A stretch of DNA of 64,000 bases, from contig NC_064434.1 of the NCBI RefSeq assembly GCF_023343835.1, forward strand, positions 12,071,505 to 12,135,504. The letters run 5' to 3'. Under the pieces are notes generated by a model. The model was not told the DNA's origin, did not search any database, and worked only from the letters and a program-made list of their open reading frames with translations. Positions 60,260 to 64,000 of the stretch are shown in pieces; position 1 is the first letter of the stretch; every line of letters starts with the position of its first letter. The position numbers and the translations under genes were made by a program. The DNA comes from Lagopus muta (Eukaryota; Chordata; Aves; Galliformes; Phasianidae).

Positions 60260-62300
60260 GTAAGTGTTGTCTTTGTTACCTTCCAATAACAGAAAATCGA
60301 TAAACAAAAGTGGCAAAATAAAGAATGAAGTGTGGTGCATGTATTTAAAAAGGAGAGAAGGGGTGTCTATTTAAATATTGGTGCTTAATGAATTGGCAGT
60401 GACAACTTGTTCGTTGTGTGTGTGTGTGTACAAATACTAAGGGAAATACGCTTTCTTGAATGATGGTGGAATTAGAGGCATTAGAACAAGTGGCATCTAG
60501 CACGCTGGGAAATCCAGAAGAATCCTTTATAGACATGTTTAGGTTATCATGCCTTTAGTACTAAAGAATATTCACTAAGATTAAGGTCTAAATAGGAATG
60601 TGATTTAAAGAGAGGTTTTCTTTTGCATGCTTTTTTAAAGCGTTTTTTTTTTTTCTTAACCAGTGAGGATTGCTTCTTTTTCATTCCCCAGCCAACCAAT
60701 AAAAAACAAAAACAAAACCAACACCAAAAAAAACAAGGCCTGACCTCAGAATCAGATTCTTTCAAGTGAGCCTTTTCTGTTAATTTGCAGTTAATTATAA
60801 TACCAGTAGGTAAATGTGAAACTATGAAGTCATGAGCTGTTCAGGCCTTAACTTCAATTATTTCCAGTTTTTGGCAGCTACATTCTTAACACATGTCCTA
60901 GAGGACTCTCTCTGAAAGTCTTGCAGTATGGCTTTTTTAGTGAAACTGCAGTTTAGGTGTAGAGAAAACAGCAGGGGAAACATGACTGAGGTATTTTCCT
61001 TGGTAACCTGAGTCTCTTCATCTGTGTATTTTCATTCTTCAAGAACAATTGATTTCATTTATCAAATATAGCACTTGGATTTAAGGAGAGAAAAATCAAG
61101 CTGTGCCCTTTATATCTCCCTTGTACTAGCAGCATTTTTAGAGTGTCAGAAATAGCTTCAAAAGATGTTTCTGAATTTCATGTGGTTAAGAGCTAGAGTA
61201 TAAGTTTTTGTTCTTTTCTCTCAGAATTTGATTTTGCACTTGGATAGCCTTTTTTCCCTTTCTGACTTTGGTATTTGGAGTGGTTTTGTGATGCTTTTTC
61301 TCTGTTAGTAACATATTGGGCACTGATACCACATCTTAGGCTGCCATTCAGTCTACCTCTGCTTTTGAACCAGAAGTAGTTGGAATAGAGCCTGGTTAGG
61401 CAATTACTGTGGTTGAAAATATCACTACCATTTTTATATCTCTTTGTTATGTATCAAGATAATTTTGGCAACTTATGTTTTTGATTATAAGAACTTTTAT
61501 AGTACAAGGAAAGTATCTAGAACTATTAGGATTGAATTCACCGGTGCAGGGTTACATCTCTGCATTGTTTTAAACTGAAATTAGTCTTGGCTATGGAATA
61601 CTAGGAGAAACCTCACTGATTTAGAAACGCATTATTTTGTGTTAAATGAACTGTCTAACCTACCTTTAGGAAAAACTGGTTATTGACAAGAACTAATGTT
61701 CTTCCAGCTTATTACTTTAAAAGATTAATTTTGAATGTAGTTACCTCTTTCCACCTGTTATCTAGTAATTCCACACAGTTGATACTCAGTATACTAACTC
61801 GAGAGTTTGATGTATAGGTTATGGAGTTCTCTTAGCACTCTGACCAGACAACAGAACCAATTCATTCTTTTCTTGTTCAGATCAAGCTTAATGGTTCCTA
61901 ACATATAGAGGATGTTTCAGTGGGAATTATATCGGATTCTGTAGGAAAACTTAAAACAGTAGTTCTTGAGAAGAAGCGTCTTGAGTTTTACTGCTGTTGG
62001 AAAAAATGTAGGATACTTTTAAATGCTTGATTGTTTGCATTCTCGTATAGACTAGTCTTCATTTATGATGAAATTTACGGTGCTCTTCAGTTGGTAAAAT
62101 GTATGTATCTGCTTCAGTGTGACATCTCTGTAGTTGCTAACGGGAGTTCAATCACCTTGCTTATTTTGTGTATCTTAATTTTGAGTTGAGTACCTACTAC
62201 AGGGTTATCTGCAATTTCTACAGAAGATTTCTGATGTTAGAGCCTAAAATGTGTGATAGCTATGGAAGATTAAGGTTTTAGATTCAGTTGAAACTTTTGC

Positions 62301-62324
62301 TTTTTTTTTTTTTTTTTTTTTTTT
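62301..62324. repeat. Poly-T tract in NBAS intron 9
   Basis: T24 run. Confidence 0.92.
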
Positions 62325-62539
62325 GTACCAAAATTGATGAGTGAAGAGTTGTGGAGAAGTCTCAAGTTTTGCTTGATTGCCTTAATTGAACTTGCTGTCC
62401 TTGAGACCAATAGTATGCTAGTTATCTTTAGCCTAACTTTATAAAACAGAGTGCAGTTGAGATATATAAGGGCAGACAGCTTTTTGAGACTGAAGGGTCC
62501 TTTGCTGGGCTTGCTCCAGTATCACGTCTATGTCTGCTC

Positions 62540-62935
62540 TACTGGAGATGTTAAGAGTTGGATCCAGCAATCCAGATTGTATCTAACATGTGCTAGCCAG
62601 ATGGGAAGGATCATTTCTCCCAGTATACTGACAGTGATTTTTTCCTCATGCGGTCTAAGATGGATTAGGCCTCCTTTGCTGCAAGGGCACATTGGTGATT
62701 TGTAGTCATCTTGTCCGTCAGGACTCCCCACATACTCTTTTGGAAAGCTGTCTTCCAACAGAACAGTCTGTTCTGTTCTGTCCAGTTATCATAGGCATGT
62801 ATGGCTGTTCCTCCCATGGTGCAGTCTTTGTGCTTTCCTTTTCTGAATTTCCTGAGACTTCTACTGGCCCATCTTTCCACCTTATTGAGTTCACTCTGAT
62901 CGTAGCACAGTCATCTGGTGTATGAACCCCTTACC
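62540..62935 (-). mobile_element. CR1 LINE internal fragment in NBAS intron 9
   Basis: Blocks gctgcaagggcacattggtg, gtccgtcaggactccccaca, ggctgttcctcccatggtgc and cagtcatctggtgtatgaac match the CR1 3'-ORF2 region on the minus strand. There is no 3' tail. Confidence 0.7.
62760..62774. promoter_or_regulatory. Perfect glucocorticoid/androgen-receptor palindrome in a CR1 relic
   Basis: AGAACAGTCTGTTCT: both half-sites match AGAACA-nnn-TGTTCT exactly. It is in NBAS intron 9. Receptor binding is inferred from motif only. Confidence 0.45.
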
Positions 62936-64000
62936 CAGTTCTATCATAACATATTTCCTTTGAGGGCATTACCGAGTAAGTGTCAGTTATTAAATTAACA
63001 TTGCTTTGTGGCTCATCAGGAGTGGCCTCAGCCTCTAGCTTGTATAGGAAATCAAGTATTTGCTGTGGAAAAAGTAGTGCTTCGTACTTTTGGGGGTGAG
63101 GGAATTGTTGGCATAGTATTTTCTTCAGACTGGGACTAACTTAAAAAATACCCCTTTCCCCCCAAAAAACACCAAAAAACCAAAAATCAACAACCCAGAA
63201 AAACCATCCCCTTTCCCATTGCGATTTCCAGCCTACCTGTCAAGTCTTGTTATTTTGGAGTCATCTCCTGTCTAGTCTTGAAAAAATAATTGGTAAACAA
63301 GGCCAGATCTTTGAGCCTCTCAGGAGTACTTTTCATTTTCTTTCGATGCCAGTTGTGTTATTCATCTTAATAGTTTCTGCCCCCGCCGCTGCGTTTTGCT
63401 CTCTGAAAAGCTTTTTAAAATTTTAAGTACCTGCTGTGATGATGAATTTCTCTGCAGTCCTGGGAGAAGGCGTTTTGTCTCGAGGTTGTGTGTTTTGTGT
63501 GTGTCTAAACTGATATGACATCTTAATTCCAGCTGTCACTAAGTTTCGTTTATCCTAAAAGATACTTTTGAATTATAAATATGTTGCACTGTATGTGACA
63601 GTTTTTCCAAAATTTCTTTGGAAAGATTTAGCTTGATGGAGTTTTTGAGAGCGAATCCAGGCAGTTTTGGAGCCAGTGCTGTCACTATTATTGACAATTC
63701 TTCTCTTGGTCTTTCTGCTACTGTTTGTTTCTGAGTCACTTCTGGCACTGTGCAGTCAATTGTGATTGAATTTTAGTTCCTGCTTTTACTGAAGTTCTTA
63801 ACTGAGTGGCGTGTTGCAGTGAAAGCTGGTTGTTATGGAAGAATGTAGATGCCTGTGGATGGACAAGACTACAGATAAATTAATTTTCCAGAGAATTATG
63901 CCTGCTGTCTTTTGGTTATTAAGAACTGACAGCTCAGCTGTGGTGATCTCATGAAAGAGATGCAGATGCATGTGAAACTTTCTTCCATGATTTCATAAGA

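Larger units (their letters stand above)
60260..64000 (+). other. NBAS: NBAS intron 9 (continues past the window)
   Basis: After the exon 9 donor no NBAS exon was recognised to the window end. The stretch holds a short (GT)n (60413-60428), a poly-T run (62301), a CR1 internal relic (62540-62935) and an A/C-rich segment (63150-63205). Confidence 0.7.

Noticed and set aside
60260-64000. NBAS exon 10 within the window
   Set aside because: I looked for the conserved continuation after the exon 9 arginine codon with a plausible acceptor and found none.
1-64000. CRISPR array, tRNA or rRNA genes, bacterial-type operons
   Set aside because: No regularly spaced repeats, tRNA-like box structure or rRNA segments were recognised. 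Organisation is vertebrate nuclear.

Overview
The window is nuclear DNA of a bird, most likely a galliform such as chicken. The evidence is abundant CR1 LINE copies with the octamer 3' end, a GalluHop-like mariner, and two intron-rich genes that can be followed exon by exon. From memory the order NBAS-DDX1-MYCN is a conserved vertebrate synteny block, on chromosome 3 in chicken; the chromosome cannot be read from the sequence.

Layout. Bases 1 to about 27,170 are non-coding, AT-rich intergenic DNA downstream of DDX1, on the side that faces MYCN in other vertebrates. It is littered with CR1 fragments and holds one mariner split by a later CR1, a much older CR1-like reverse-transcriptase relic, and a few stretches that look like regulatory DNA. 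Bases about 27,175 to 49,006 hold the complete DDX1 coding sequence on the minus strand: 26 coding exons, 2,223 nt, 740 residues, with every intron GT-AG. Bases about 48,760 to 49,890 are a CpG-rich promoter region. From 49,571 to the window end is the 5' part of NBAS on the plus strand: nine coding exons (about 254 residues), truncated by the window in intron 9.

The genes. DDX1 is a DEAD-box RNA helicase with a SPRY domain inserted between the Walker A motif and the rest of RecA domain 1. It is known as a subunit of the tRNA ligase complex and works in RNA processing and DNA-break repair. NBAS is the large scaffold of the NRZ tethering complex for Golgi-to-ER transport and also acts in nonsense-mediated decay. 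Only its N-terminal beta-propeller region lies here. The two genes are divergent, with 564 bp between start codons, so they probably share a promoter region.

No CRISPR array, prokaryotic operon or wholly new gene system is visible. The most unusual points are a GC-AG first intron in NBAS, a 4-nt tandem acceptor at NBAS exon 8, a symmetric 30-nt DDX1 exon that holds exactly the Walker A loop, the mariner interrupted by CR1, a perfect 14-bp inverted repeat next to a 19-bp tandem duplication in a DDX1 intron, and a perfect steroid-receptor palindrome inside a CR1 relic.
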